Below, piece by piece: positions 48,198 through 56,722 of a stretch of DNA of 64,000 bases. Position 1 is the first letter of the stretch. Each line of letters starts with the position of its first letter. Origin of the DNA: Caccoplasma sp905210875 (GTDB taxonomy: Bacteria > Bacteroidota > Bacteroidia > Bacteroidales > UBA11471). The stretch is taken from NCBI GenBank assembly GCA_963931635.1, contig OZ007034.1, forward strand, positions 186,001 to 250,000, in the 5' to 3' direction. The position numbers were made by a program, and so were the translations under genes. A model generated the notes under the pieces. It was not told the origin of the DNA, searched no databases, and saw only the letters and a program-made list of their open reading frames with translations.

Positions 48198-48282
48198 CAT
48201 CCTGCTTCTACGAAAGGGGCACGGCCAGTGGCGGTACCTGTACTATTGGGAGGCAGGAGACATACCTCACACATCTCACCAT

Positions 48283-48677
48283 GGGGGTGACCGGTTTTGA
48301 CAGCGGGTAGAAAGGGTATGTAAGCATGCAGAGCTTCGTTGCCTGGCTCTATAATCTCAGACATCAAAAATTTAACTGGCGAAAACAACTACGCTCTCGC
48401 TGCTTAATCGAAGTACAGTAGGTTAGCTTTATTCCGGCAACAGTTGCCGGAACGAGACATCACCCGGTTGCTGTGGTTCCGAAGCGTACCGAACAGGTGG
48501 TGCAAGAATATCGGAAATAGCGGAAGTCTCGCCCCGGGGCGACCGTGAAATCTTAGGGGCTAAGGCGCGTATTGGTGGCTCCGGTCTTGTGCGCGCCCGA
48601 CAATCGAAGCGGAGATAAGCATGTAGAAAGCATATTGTTTCCTCGTTTGGACGAGAGTTCGAATCTCTCCACCTCCA
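48283..48677 (+). ncRNA. ssrA: Transfer-messenger RNA
   Basis: The 395-nt gene begins GGGGGTGACCGG, which pairs with CACCTCC near its 3' end to form the acceptor stem; the T-arm GAGTTCGAATCTC is next to it. The resume codon GGC at 48378-48380 is followed by a tag ORF reading ENNYALAA and TAA (48405-48407), a Bacteroidetes-type degradation tag ending in ALAA. GC-rich pseudoknot segments follow. The 3' CCA is not encoded (A is followed by CAC), so it must be added enzymatically. tmRNA with SmpB rescues stalled ribosomes. A perfect terminator hairpin begins 5 bp downstream. Confidence 0.97.
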
Positions 48678-48681
48678 CACG

Positions 48682-48727
48682 ACACGGGCCAGGGAATCAA
48701 GAAAATTCCTGGCCCGTGTTTTCTTTT
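48682..48727 (+). terminator. tmRNA terminator
   Basis: ACACGGGCCAGG (48682-48693) and CCTGGCCCGTGT (48708-48719) form a 12-bp perfect stem followed by TTTCTTTTT. Confidence 0.95.
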
Positions 48728-48778
48728 TAATAGGCCGGCTCTCCATGCAGCGGCAATGCCGGAGCAGTCTGGCACAAC

Positions 48779-49711
48779 TCAGAAAGGAGCCTTGCGGTAG
48801 GCCTGTGGCGAGACACCGGTGTGTTCACGGAAATACTTTCCAAAGAAACTCTGGCATGAAAAGTGCAGATAGTCGCTGATTTCCTGCACGGTCATGGTGG
48901 TATTGAGCAGACAACGCTTTGCTTCACACAATACATATTCGGCAATGATATCGCGGGCATATCTTCCTCCGGCCTCGTACACTATCGTAGAAAGATACTT
49001 GGGCGTAAGACACATCTTATCGGCATAAAAAGAGACTTTACGATGCTCCTTGTAATTCTCCGATACCAAACGCGTAAACTGCTTCAGCAATTCATTCTGT
49101 CGGGAAGGAGCTTGGACTTCGGCCGAAGAACCATCGGAAAGGAAATCGGAACACAGGTAATAAAACATGATGTGCGTAAAACTCTTCACAATGTTGTCCT
49201 TGTAAGAGAGGGCCTCATCGTCGAGCGTCTCACGCATCAGGTCGTACAGTTGGGGTATGAACCGGGCTATTTTTTCTCGCATCTTGAAATTGCGTCGGTT
49301 ATCGATTTTTGTCTTGAACGACATCAAGAGCAACGGACTATCAATGCCGTGCATCATATACCCGCCGGCTCGACTTACAATCACAAACCAACGAGCATCG
49401 GCCGAGATATCATACGCCCGATAATAATCATCTTCAAGTACGCAGCACACGTCACCAGCCTGTAAAATACATTCACGACGATTGACTTCAAGGCACATCG
49501 AACCTTGGAGCATATAACAGAACATTCCTGCACTCCTACTCTTAAAACAGATGTCATCTTCTGAGCCATATTTCAAAACCAGAGCTTTTCTCACTTTCAG
49601 ATAATCGCTGTAATCGAAGTCAAATAAAGCCAATTCTTCATTAGAGCTTACTCGGATATCAAGACCATTTACGACATCAAAAAAAGAGACCTCTCGCTTG
49701 TATTTACTCAT
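48779..49711 (-). CDS. AraC-family transcriptional regulator
   Basis: The 310-residue protein has a cupin-like N-terminal sensory domain (about residues 35-145, with AGMFCYMLQGSMCLEVNRRECILQAGDVCCV). The C-terminal AraC double helix-turn-helix (about 215-308) includes KVSFYADKMCLTPKYLSTIVYEAGG and a second helix pair SDYLHFSCQSFFGKYFREHTGVSPQAYRK. The ligand is unknown. It lies between the tmRNA and cydAB on the minus strand and has its own -7 box (forward CAAATATA, 49728-49735), so it is not simply part of the cyd operon. I chose the ATG at 49711; an upstream in-frame ATG falls beyond the predicted transcription start. Confidence 0.88.
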   Translation of the reverse strand: MSKYKREVSFFDVVNGLDIRVSSNEELALFDFDYSDYLKVRKALVLKYGSEDDICFKSRSAGMFCYMLQGSMCLEVNRRECILQAGDVCCVLEDDYYRAYDISADARWFVIVSRAGGYMMHGIDSPLLLMSFKTKIDNRRNFKMREKIARFIPQLYDLMRETLDDEALSYKDNIVKSFTHIMFYYLCSDFLSDGSSAEVQAPSRQNELLKQFTRLVSENYKEHRKVSFYADKMCLTPKYLSTIVYEAGGRYARDIIAEYVLCEAKRCLLNTTMTVQEISDYLHFSCQSFFGKYFREHTGVSPQAYRKAPF

Positions 49712-49730
49712 AACCTTATTTTTTGCACAA

Positions 49731-49782
49731 ATATATACGAAAAGCCCCATTGCGTCTCCGCAACAGGACTTTTCGTATATAT
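49731..49782. terminator. Long inverted repeat: cydB terminator overlapping the AraC-gene promoter
   Basis: ATATATACGAAAAG (49731-49744) and CTTTTCGTATATAT (49769-49782) are a perfect 14-bp inverted repeat; an inner TTGCG/CGCAA stem (49750-49754, 49759-49763) continues it. It lies 31 bp after the cydB stop. The end of the stem shares bases with the TATATTTG -7 box of the AraC gene, so terminator and promoter are physically merged. Confidence 0.65.
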
Positions 49783-49812
49783 ATTATTCCTTTTATCTCA
49801 GCCGAAGCCAAT

Positions 49813-50967
49813 TTAGTAGAGATGATCTTCCCCCTTGATTTCGTCGGTAGTGATAGACTTGCGATCCATGGCCCGCCACGCCCAGAAAATATAAGCCAAG
49901 ACAAAAGGTATGAGTAGCGAAACAAGACTCATAACTTCCAGCGTAAAGAGGCTCGACGAGCTATTGTAAATCGTCAACGAACTCTGACTATCGACCGTCG
50001 ACGGATAATAGGGTGTATTGTTATAGCCGGCAATGAAAAAAAGGCTTAACACCACCAAGACTGTACCGGCTCCACTATACCAGATGCCATGAATCCAGCG
50101 TTGCCCAAAAGCTGTCCGCACTATGGCATAAAGCACACCCACCACACCTAGCAGAAAAAGTGCCATCGCCCACGGCATCTCGACCATGTTGTAAAAATAC
50201 TTGTAGGAGCGCATCGAAATCTCACCAGAAGCAGGGTCGAGCTGGTAACCGTCCGAAGCCAGAGTTGTTCCAACGAAAACAAGGAAAAGCACCACAAAAG
50301 GCACCGCATTGTACAGCAGTTGCCTGCGTGCCCGGGCATATATCGTTTCATCGTCGATGTTATTGATAAAATAGAGAAGTGCCTGCACACGTGCCAGGAA
50401 AAAGAGGGTTACGCCCAAGAGCAGATTACGCCAGTTGGCAACGGCTTCGAGACCGTGCCACGGATTCTGCCAAGTCGAAATGATCGGCATCGCAAGGTCG
50501 TCGTAGAGTTGTGCTTTATCGACACGGAAGTCGGCACCGGTAAAGAATGTACCTACGGCCACACCGAGGAGCACCACCCCTACTACTCCGTTGATGAGCA
50601 AGAAAGTGTCGTAGACACTCCTGCCGAGAAGGTTGCCTTTTTTTGAACGGTACTCATACGAGACAGCCTGTATGATGAAGCTGAACAAGATGGCCATCCA
50701 CAACCAATAAGCTCCGCCGAAACTGGTGGAATAAAAGAGCGGAAACGATGCAAAAAAGGCTCCGCCGAAAACAACCAGCGTAGTAAATGTGTATTCCCAT
50801 TTGCGGCCCAACGAATTAACAAGCAATGTACGCTCCTCCGATGTTCGAGCCAGAGAAGAGAGAAGTGTCTGTCCGCCCTGCACAAACAACAGGAACACCA
50901 GCAACGCGCCCAACAGGGATATCAGAAACCACCAATAGTGTTGATAAAAAATTTCGTTCAGTTCCAT
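49813..50967 (-). CDS. cydB: Cytochrome bd ubiquinol oxidase subunit II
   Basis: This 384-residue integral membrane protein has about eight to nine hydrophobic helices. The N-terminal helix YWWFLISLLGALLVFLLFVQGGQTLL and the terminal region VSLLIPFVLAYIFWAWRAMDRKSIT fit CydB. With CydA it forms the high-affinity terminal oxidase of the inner membrane, which lets Bacteroidales respire nanomolar oxygen. It starts 2 bp after the cydA stop. The gene is last in the DUF4492-cydA-cydB operon. Confidence 0.93.
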   Translation of the reverse strand: MELNEIFYQHYWWFLISLLGALLVFLLFVQGGQTLLSSLARTSEERTLLVNSLGRKWEYTFTTLVVFGGAFFASFPLFYSTSFGGAYWLWMAILFSFIIQAVSYEYRSKKGNLLGRSVYDTFLLINGVVGVVLLGVAVGTFFTGADFRVDKAQLYDDLAMPIISTWQNPWHGLEAVANWRNLLLGVTLFFLARVQALLYFINNIDDETIYARARRQLLYNAVPFVVLFLVFVGTTLASDGYQLDPASGEISMRSYKYFYNMVEMPWAMALFLLGVVGVLYAIVRTAFGQRWIHGIWYSGAGTVLVVLSLFFIAGYNNTPYYPSTVDSQSSLTIYNSSSSLFTLEVMSLVSLLIPFVLAYIFWAWRAMDRKSITTDEIKGEDHLY

Positions 50968-50969
50968 AG

Positions 50970-52532
50970 TCAGAGGTTATTTTTTTCGGTTCCTTTTTTG
51001 ATTTGTTTCAACATGATTCCAATCTCGGCCACCAGCAGCACCGTGAAAATCGCAGCAAAAAGCCAGAAAGTTGTCTGCACGGCCGCCGTCTCTATGCGCG
51101 ATACCGCTGCAAAGGTGGGCATGATATCCTGTATAACCCAGGGCTGACGGCCCATCTCGGCCACTATCCAACCCGATTCGAGGCAAAGATAACCCAGCGG
51201 CAAGGAGAAGAGTGCTATCCACAGCAACCAGGAACAGGAGGCAAGCCGTTTACGATAAGAAAGTATCAGCACGACGACAAAAAGCAGCAGGAAATACCCT
51301 CCCAGCAACACCATGATGTGGAACGAGTAAAAGACCAGCGGCACATGGGGTACCAATTGTGAAAGGTCGGTGACATAACCATAGCCGAAATAGGGATAAT
51401 TCTCGCGAAGCACCTCGGCAGCCTCGGCAACTGCCGGCTCATCGCCAGCCTTACGGGCCTCCCGATAATCGGCCAAAGCCTGTATGGCCAGCCGGCCGCG
51501 GGCTATGCGCTCCTCGGCCGAGAGAGCCACCGTTGTATCGCCATCGGCCGACACCTCCTCATATCCACCCCGCATGATATCGGCAATACCGGGCACATAA
51601 CCATCGGCCTGACGGGTAGCCAAAGCCGAAAGCAACTTGGGTATCTCTATCTTGAAGAGGAACGGGTCGACACCATCGCTGTAAGACTCTTTTGCCGGAT
51701 TGAGCACCCCAACAGCTACCAACCCTTGTCCACGGCCCCCTTCGTAAAGGCCCTCCATGGCAGCCAACTTCATGGGCTGGGTTTTCCCGGCCCAATAAGC
51801 CGACCCGTCGCCGGTATGCATCACCAGCAATATTCCGGCCAGGCCCACCCAGCTGGCAACCTTTATACTGTTACGAGAGAGGAAGTCCTCCCGTTTTTTC
51901 AACAAATACCACGACGAAATAGAAATGACGAATATTGCCCCGAGCACCCAACCGGCCGTTACCGAATGGAGGAACTTATTGATGGCCACGGGCGACAATG
52001 CAACCGCCCAGAAGTCGACCATCTCGTTGCGCACGCTATCGGGGTTGAACTGCATTCCCGTGGGATATTGCATCCATGCGTTGGCCACCAAAATCCACAA
52101 GGCCGACAGTGCGGCACCGATGGCCGTAAGCCATGTGGCCGCCAAATGAGCTCGCGGACTCACCTTGTTCCATCCAAAGAACATGATGGCCACAAAAGTG
52201 GCCTCCATAAAGAAGGCCATGATGCCTTCGATAGCCAGAGGAGCACCGAAAATATCGCCCACAAACCAACTGTAATTGGACCAGTTGGTTCCGAACTGAA
52301 ATTCAAGAATGATGCCCGTGGCAATACCCAGCGCAAAATTCACGCCGAAGAGATTCATCCAATATTTGGTAGTCTGCTTCCATCGCTCATCTCGCGTACG
52401 ATAATAGATGGTTTCCATACAGGAAACGATAAGGCCAAGACCCAGTGTCAACGGGACAAACAGCCAATGATACATTGCCGTGAGTGCAAATTGCGCTCGC
52501 GACCAATCGACAAGAGAATACAAATCGCTCAT
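50970..52532 (-). CDS. cydA: Cytochrome bd ubiquinol oxidase subunit I
   Basis: The 520-residue protein starts with SRAQFALTAMYHWLFVPLTLGL, containing the conserved haem-ligand His near residue 22. It continues with FQFGTNWSNYSWFVGDIFGAPLAIEGIMAFFMEATF, HSVTAGWVLGA with a second haem-ligand His, and ESGWIVAEMGRQPWVIQDIMPT, the CydA GRQPW block. The periplasmic Q-loop between about residues 255 and 390 binds quinol. It reduces oxygen to water at haem d. It follows the small DUF4492 gene by 23 bp and overlaps none of its neighbours. Confidence 0.96.
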   Translation of the reverse strand: MSDLYSLVDWSRAQFALTAMYHWLFVPLTLGLGLIVSCMETIYYRTRDERWKQTTKYWMNLFGVNFALGIATGIILEFQFGTNWSNYSWFVGDIFGAPLAIEGIMAFFMEATFVAIMFFGWNKVSPRAHLAATWLTAIGAALSALWILVANAWMQYPTGMQFNPDSVRNEMVDFWAVALSPVAINKFLHSVTAGWVLGAIFVISISSWYLLKKREDFLSRNSIKVASWVGLAGILLVMHTGDGSAYWAGKTQPMKLAAMEGLYEGGRGQGLVAVGVLNPAKESYSDGVDPFLFKIEIPKLLSALATRQADGYVPGIADIMRGGYEEVSADGDTTVALSAEERIARGRLAIQALADYREARKAGDEPAVAEAAEVLRENYPYFGYGYVTDLSQLVPHVPLVFYSFHIMVLLGGYFLLLFVVVLILSYRKRLASCSWLLWIALFSLPLGYLCLESGWIVAEMGRQPWVIQDIMPTFAAVSRIETAAVQTTFWLFAAIFTVLLVAEIGIMLKQIKKGTEKNNL

Positions 52533-52555
52533 AATATCAAAGAAGATAGGTTTGG

Positions 52556-52792
52556 TTAATGAAAATCGGTCAGTTCCACAGAGACATGCTCAGCACGTTC
52601 ACCATCTGTGTCATAACGTGTATTCAACAGATTGGGAAAGAAAAACAATTTAAGTACCACAAAAAAGAGAAAAAGTTTGAGGAGTATAATTATCCACAAC
52701 GTCTTTCCCAGCGTCATCTCTCTGAAACCGTCGTAGTAGAAATAAAAAATTTTCTGCCAAAGGTTCTTTCCTCGTATTTTCTCAGAAGTCAT
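52556..52792 (-). CDS. DUF4492-like small membrane protein upstream of cydAB
   Basis: The 78-residue protein (start at 52792) contains NLWQKIFYFYYDGFREMTLGKTLWIIILLKLFLFFVVLKLFFFPN: a short amphipathic helix, the family-like YDGFRxMTLGKTLW block and one transmembrane helix. DUF4492 genes are found immediately upstream of cydAB in Bacteroidetes and some epsilon-proteobacteria. A CydX-like role in assembling or stabilising the oxidase is plausible but inferred. A good promoter (52813-52844) lies directly upstream, making this the first gene of the operon. Confidence 0.85.
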   Translation of the reverse strand: MTSEKIRGKNLWQKIFYFYYDGFREMTLGKTLWIIILLKLFLFFVVLKLFFFPNLLNTRYDTDGERAEHVSVELTDFH

Positions 52793-52812
52793 ATTGCAAA
52801 AATGCTTTTGCG

Positions 52813-52844
52813 CAAATATAAGTAAAGGCTCGTGCCGAGCCAAA
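52813..52844 (-). promoter_or_regulatory. Promoter of the DUF4492-cydAB operon
   Basis: Minus-strand TTTG (forward CAAA, 52841-52844), 20 bp, then TATATTTG (forward CAAATATA, 52813-52820). Both boxes match the Bacteroidetes consensus; the -7 box is 20 bp upstream of the chosen start codon. Confidence 0.75.
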
Positions 52845-52965
52845 GGAAAAACAAGAATTTCGTGCCGAACGTCGTCGAATCGACGTTCATATTCACCTGA
52901 TGAATTAAAAAGATATGGTCAGTTACAAAGATATTGTTTTATCTTCTGCCACCGAAATCCTTCCA

Positions 52966-53014
52966 CAAAACGAGGACAGGCCGCCCGCACATGTAACGGG
53001 CCGGCCTGTCCTCG
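52966..53014 (-). terminator. Terminator of the ferritin-like gene
   Basis: CGAGGACAGGCCG-CCCG (52971-52987) pairs with CGGG-CCGGCCTGTCCTCG (52997-53014), and on the minus strand TTTTGTGG follows. It is one of the strongest hairpins in the window, 38 bp after the stop codon. Confidence 0.9.
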
Positions 53015-53051
53015 CTCCGATCTGTCGACAAGGGGCAACTCTGGCAACGGT

Positions 53052-53564
53052 TCACACCGGCATGGCTACCAACGACTCACGGAACACACGTATATCGTTG
53101 AGCCATGATTCAAGGTCGGTCTCGTGCTCGACCTCATCGGCCAGAATCTGCGTAGCCAGCGAGAAGGTGGTAAAATCTTTCCCGTCGGTGAGCCGGGCGA
53201 GCGTTTCATACCGATGTATGGCACAACGTTCCGAGGCAAGATTCTGTTTCAGAATCGACTCGATATAGGCATCGACCGGTGCTTCGTACTTGCATTTCGA
53301 CAGGAGGGGCCAGTCTTCGGGCGAGAGCACCGGCGTACCGTCCAGTTCGATAATGCGCCGGGCCAACATCTCGGCATGGCGCAATTCCTCATCGGCGTGC
53401 TTGTAGAGTTCCTTTTCGATTTCGCCGTGCATGGGGCCACTCATCACCCGGGCACCAATCCAGTACTGGTAATAGGCCAGCCACTCCTCCGAGAGGGCCT
53501 GATTGAGTGTCTCGACCAATTTTTTCACTTCCAAATCGACAATTTCAATCGCTTTCTTTCCCAT
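53052..53564 (-). CDS. DpsL-like ferritin (thioferritin) family protein
   Basis: The 170-residue four-helix protein carries two ferritin iron-ligand pairs: EEWLAYYQYW with ELRHAE (first E-x-x-H) and ASERCAIHRYE with DEVEHE (second E-x-x-H). Two cysteines (in LSKCKYE and SERCAIH) flank the site, the feature that distinguishes DpsL/thioferritins from Dps and bacterioferritin. B. fragilis DpsL is an oxygen-stress iron-storage protein, so a peroxide-detoxifying mini-ferritin role is likely. The start at 53564 (MGKKAIEIVD) fits the family; an upstream in-frame ATG would add an unrelated Lys-rich tail. A minus-strand TATTTTTG box is at 53623-53630. Confidence 0.88.
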   Translation of the reverse strand: MGKKAIEIVDLEVKKLVETLNQALSEEWLAYYQYWIGARVMSGPMHGEIEKELYKHADEELRHAEMLARRIIELDGTPVLSPEDWPLLSKCKYEAPVDAYIESILKQNLASERCAIHRYETLARLTDGKDFTTFSLATQILADEVEHETDLESWLNDIRVFRESLVAMPV

Positions 53565-53664
53565 AATTTTATGTTTTGATTTATATATAGAAATCAACAA
53601 CTCCGACACAAAAAGGTTCTCTCAAAAATAATCGGAACATTTTTCACTTGTTAACGGTAAAAAA

Positions 53665-53696
53665 TTTTTGAAATTCCGCCAAATATTTATATCTTG
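53665..53696 (+). promoter_or_regulatory. Promoter of the secreted-protein array
   Basis: TTTTTG (53665-53670), 19 bp, then TATCTTG (53690-53696), a one-base-short version of TAnnTTTG, 22 bp before the ATG at 53719. The promoter of the second family-A gene (58884-58913) has the same design. Confidence 0.5.
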
Positions 53697-53718
53697 TAAG
53701 GCATATAATATCACCGAT

Positions 53719-55203
53719 ATGAAACGCTACCTTCTCGCACTCCTGCTCCTGGGAGGTTGGGCCGCAGGTGCCACGGCCAAAACATATCCTTACCCGTCGC
53801 CACTGCGCATGACCGTCATAGAGTCGGTGGCCTACGAAGTGTATAAATCGCAAATCGACTCGATTGTAAATATTGTGGGGCCGAAAGAGATTGACCTGCT
53901 ATGGGCGAAAACGCCTTCAAACAAGGAAGCCGACCTGGCCCGCTACATCACCCTGCGCGAACGGCGCAAATGCACCTACGACTTCATCTACCCCAGAAAC
54001 GACGAGAAGCGCCTGGCAGCCCGGCAAAAAATCGACACACAATTCCAAGACTCCATCGATGCCATTCTCATGCTCTATCCCGGCATGACGGGACGTTACA
54101 CCCAACACCTGCTGCTATCGCCCCGCGGCGAACTGTGCAGCAAGGCACAATACGACAGCCTCGTCGTCAAGGGGCTGGCCATGTACCGGAAGAAGCTGGC
54201 CAATCCGGCCATTGACCTGCACAACGACGATATAGCCGCATTGCAATCGACACTCTCCGACTATGAGTTGCACGAACTTATCCGCTTTGCCTGCCTGAAA
54301 CCGGCCTATAAGCAAACGCAGGAAATATGGAGAATCCTCGACAAAAACGATCTCACACAATACTACGACTTCGAGCGGGCCTATCCCGAGCTATACCATT
54401 TCGTGCAGAAAGAGACCGTCGCGAAAGAACTTTACAAGAACAACCCCCAACGGTTGATGCAAGCCTTCAACTCTTTGCAAAAGGAGATGCCCGACACCTA
54501 CCGCGCATACCTCCTATTGATGATGCAACATAAAGGCAATTTAATAGATTCTAATCAGTTGTACACGATAGTGAACGGGAAAATCATCGCAAGACCGGAA
54601 TATATAGATACCTTGTCGGGCAGTGAAAAGGCTCGCGGGTATGGTGAATATCGACTCATGTGTCGTGAAGTCGACACTTTCAGTGTTGTGGAATTATATA
54701 AATATGCACATTCGCCCAAGACAATAGAGTATATAGAAAAAAATCCGGGGAAATTTGAGGAAGACGGCGGTGATATACAAATAATATCGATAACGAACCG
54801 ACGCTGTAAAAAAACAGTGCATATAGAGTATTTCGACGGTTGGGCAAAGTCGCATCGGGAATCAATAGAAAGTTATCCGACCGAAGAGGATTGTTACTTT
54901 GTAACGATTCCCGTATCTCCTACCAGTGTGGCATATCTTTTCTTTTCATGCTCTTATGAACAATTTGGATACGTAACGGTGGTACTATCCACGGACAAAG
55001 ACATCGCTATCGTGTACCAAAAGCGGAGTATAGTAAGCGCAATGACGAAGAATTCTGCGGGTCAATACGACAGGATTCCCTTATATGTAACAAAACCCCT
55101 CAGCGAATATACAGACCCAAATTCGGGAAATATAGAGTATTACGAAGATGCCATAGTGGTAGAAGACGGCAAGCTGGTGTATAAACGCAATGCCGAGCCA
55201 TAG
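53719..55203 (+). CDS. Family A-B fusion: secreted protein of unknown function
   Basis: The 494-residue product (start at 53719) has a signal peptide (MKRYLLALLLLGGWAAGATA). Residues about 20-275 belong to family A and match the protein at 58938 in detail: SPLRMTVIE, ARYITLRERRKCTYDFIYP, RLAARQKIDTQFQDSIDAILM, NDDIAALQS, helical and charged. Residues about 285-494 are family B, almost the same as the separate protein at 55924, with identical DNA over 54580-55084. It is therefore a hybrid made by recombination between an A and a B gene. No catalytic motif is visible in either part. It heads a gene series with C-family members 82 bp downstream. Confidence 0.75.
   Translation: MKRYLLALLLLGGWAAGATAKTYPYPSPLRMTVIESVAYEVYKSQIDSIVNIVGPKEIDLLWAKTPSNKEADLARYITLRERRKCTYDFIYPRNDEKRLAARQKIDTQFQDSIDAILMLYPGMTGRYTQHLLLSPRGELCSKAQYDSLVVKGLAMYRKKLANPAIDLHNDDIAALQSTLSDYELHELIRFACLKPAYKQTQEIWRILDKNDLTQYYDFERAYPELYHFVQKETVAKELYKNNPQRLMQAFNSLQKEMPDTYRAYLLLMMQHKGNLIDSNQLYTIVNGKIIARPEYIDTLSGSEKARGYGEYRLMCREVDTFSVVELYKYAHSPKTIEYIEKNPGKFEEDGGDIQIISITNRRCKKTVHIEYFDGWAKSHRESIESYPTEEDCYFVTIPVSPTSVAYLFFSCSYEQFGYVTVVLSTDKDIAIVYQKRSIVSAMTKNSAGQYDRIPLYVTKPLSEYTDPNSGNIEYYEDAIVVEDGKLVYKRNAEP
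54580..55084. repeat. Segmental duplication, copy 1 (B-family block)
   Basis: By eye this 505-bp stretch is identical to 56029-56533. Homology resumes at 55140 and runs through the intergenic region into the next C-family gene (matching from 56580). The duplicated unit is therefore about 1.44 kb (B block plus C gene) with a divergent patch at 55085-55139. Confidence 0.9.
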
Positions 55204-55284
55204 AGAGAGTATTCTCATAGCAAAAGAAAAGTTTGTGAAACATGTCAAAGATGCATGTGGTAAACCGATAAAAAAGAACGTGAT

Positions 55285-55911
55285 ATGAAAACACTACGGT
55301 ATGCTGTGATTTTTATGGCTTTCGTTACTTGCTTCACCGCCAAAGGCCAAGACCGCATTGTGGAGCGCAACGGGCAAGTCATCATTCTGCAAGAAGGGAC
55401 AAAGACAGATAGATCCATAATCGGCCGTTATATCTACTGCAACAATGTCGACACGGCCTACGCCTTGATCGTGGGGCATTTCTATACGACCGAAGAAGTG
55501 GAGAGAGCCTTTGGAAAACCGCAGAAAATCAAAGATAACATTTCATACGAAAATGGCTTTGCCTTCGACGGTAATATATCTTATACCTATGACGATTTAT
55601 ATCTGTCGGTGGATTGCCAAAGCGGACTCTGTGAATTTAGGATTAGGAGAGAAAATACCTCATTTTATGAATATGGCCGAATCGTAAAAATCGGTGACAA
55701 TATAAGCGTATTGGCCGATGACCCCCATTTTCAACCCAGGGTGGTAGAGCAATCGGAGATATTCATCGATGAAAAAACGGGAAAGAAGAGTATCGGCATC
55801 GCCACCAACTCCACCGGCGATGATGACTGGGTATATTATACATTTGTGGTAGATACAACCGGCAGTTTCAATACAGCAGTTAGTAAAATAGGTTATATGC
55901 AATTAAATTAG
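55285..55911 (+). CDS. C-family secreted protein, copy 1
   Basis: The 208-residue protein has a signal peptide (MKTLRYAVIFMAFVTCFTAKG) without a lipobox, so it is probably periplasmic. The core reads NVDTAYALIVGHFYTTEEVERAFGKPQKI, YDDLYLSVDCQSGLCEFRI and IVKIGDNISVLADDP. The EEVxxxFGxP helix followed by a beta sheet recalls SmpA/OmlA-like (BLIP-type) folds, but that is only a pattern resemblance. The product shares most of its body at near-identity with the copy at 62368 and its signal region with those at 56723 and 58090. It lies 82 bp after the A-B fusion and 12 bp before the B gene. Confidence 0.75.
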   Translation: MKTLRYAVIFMAFVTCFTAKGQDRIVERNGQVIILQEGTKTDRSIIGRYIYCNNVDTAYALIVGHFYTTEEVERAFGKPQKIKDNISYENGFAFDGNISYTYDDLYLSVDCQSGLCEFRIRRENTSFYEYGRIVKIGDNISVLADDPHFQPRVVEQSEIFIDEKTGKKSIGIATNSTGDDDWVYYTFVVDTTGSFNTAVSKIGYMQLN

Positions 55912-55923
55912 CCGATTACAAGA

Positions 55924-56643
55924 ATGATGAAAAGGAGAAACATAAAGTTGTGGAGTCTTGTGGTTTTGTTGATGCCTTGTCTGTGCGCCTACTCCGCCGA
56001 AGAGGAGTTGTACACAATAGCCAACGGAAAAATCATCGCAAGACCGGAATATATAGATACCTTGTCGGGCAGTGAAAAGGCTCGCGGGTATGGTGAATAT
56101 CGACTCATGTGTCGTGAAGTCGACACTTTCAGTGTTGTGGAATTATATAAATATGCACATTCGCCCAAGACAATAGAGTATATAGAAAAAAATCCGGGGA
56201 AATTTGAGGAAGACGGCGGTGATATACAAATAATATCGATAACGAACCGACGCTGTAAAAAAACAGTGCATATAGAGTATTTCGACGGTTGGGCAAAGTC
56301 GCATCGGGAATCAATAGAAAGTTATCCGACCGAAGAGGATTGTTACTTTGTAACGATTCCCGTATCTCCTACCAGTGTGGCATATCTTTTCTTTTCATGC
56401 TCTTATGAACAATTTGGATACGTAACGGTGGTACTATCCACGGACAAAGACATCGCTATCGTGTACCAAAAGCGGAGTATAGTAAGCGCAATGACGAAGA
56501 ATTCTGCGGGTCAATACGACAGGATTCCCTTATTGGTAGAGATGCCGTCAACGGAATATACGGGAAGCACAGTGCAGTGTTACGAAGATGCCATAGTGGT
56601 AGAAGACGGCAAGCTGGTGTATAAACGCAATGCCGAGCCATAG
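55924..56643 (+). CDS. B-family secreted protein
   Basis: The 239-residue protein has a signal peptide (MMKRRNIKLWSLVVLLMPCLCAYSA) followed by the B domain: ELYTIANGKIIARPEYIDTL, EYRLMCREVDTFSVVELYKYA, a beta-rich middle part with TVHIEYFDGWAKS and a C-terminal YEDAIVVEDGKLVYKRNAEP. Residues from KIIARPEY to DRIPL are the same as in the A-B fusion upstream, at DNA level too. The only divergent patch is just before the last 20 residues. No enzymatic motif is seen; the function is unknown. It is flanked closely by C-family genes on both sides. Confidence 0.75.
   Translation: MMKRRNIKLWSLVVLLMPCLCAYSAEEELYTIANGKIIARPEYIDTLSGSEKARGYGEYRLMCREVDTFSVVELYKYAHSPKTIEYIEKNPGKFEEDGGDIQIISITNRRCKKTVHIEYFDGWAKSHRESIESYPTEEDCYFVTIPVSPTSVAYLFFSCSYEQFGYVTVVLSTDKDIAIVYQKRSIVSAMTKNSAGQYDRIPLLVEMPSTEYTGSTVQCYEDAIVVEDGKLVYKRNAEP
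56029..56533. repeat. Segmental duplication, copy 2 (B-family block)
   Basis: This block is identical by eye to 54580-55084. The second half of the unit starts at 56580 (matching 55140) and continues past the stop codon into the next C gene, with a 2-bp indel in the intergenic part (GCATGTGGTAAACC versus GCATGGTAAACC). Confidence 0.9.
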
Positions 56644-56722
56644 AGAGAGTATTCTCATAGCAAAAGAAAAGTTTGTGAAACATGTCAAAGATGCATGGTA
56701 AACCGATAAAAAAGAACGTGAT

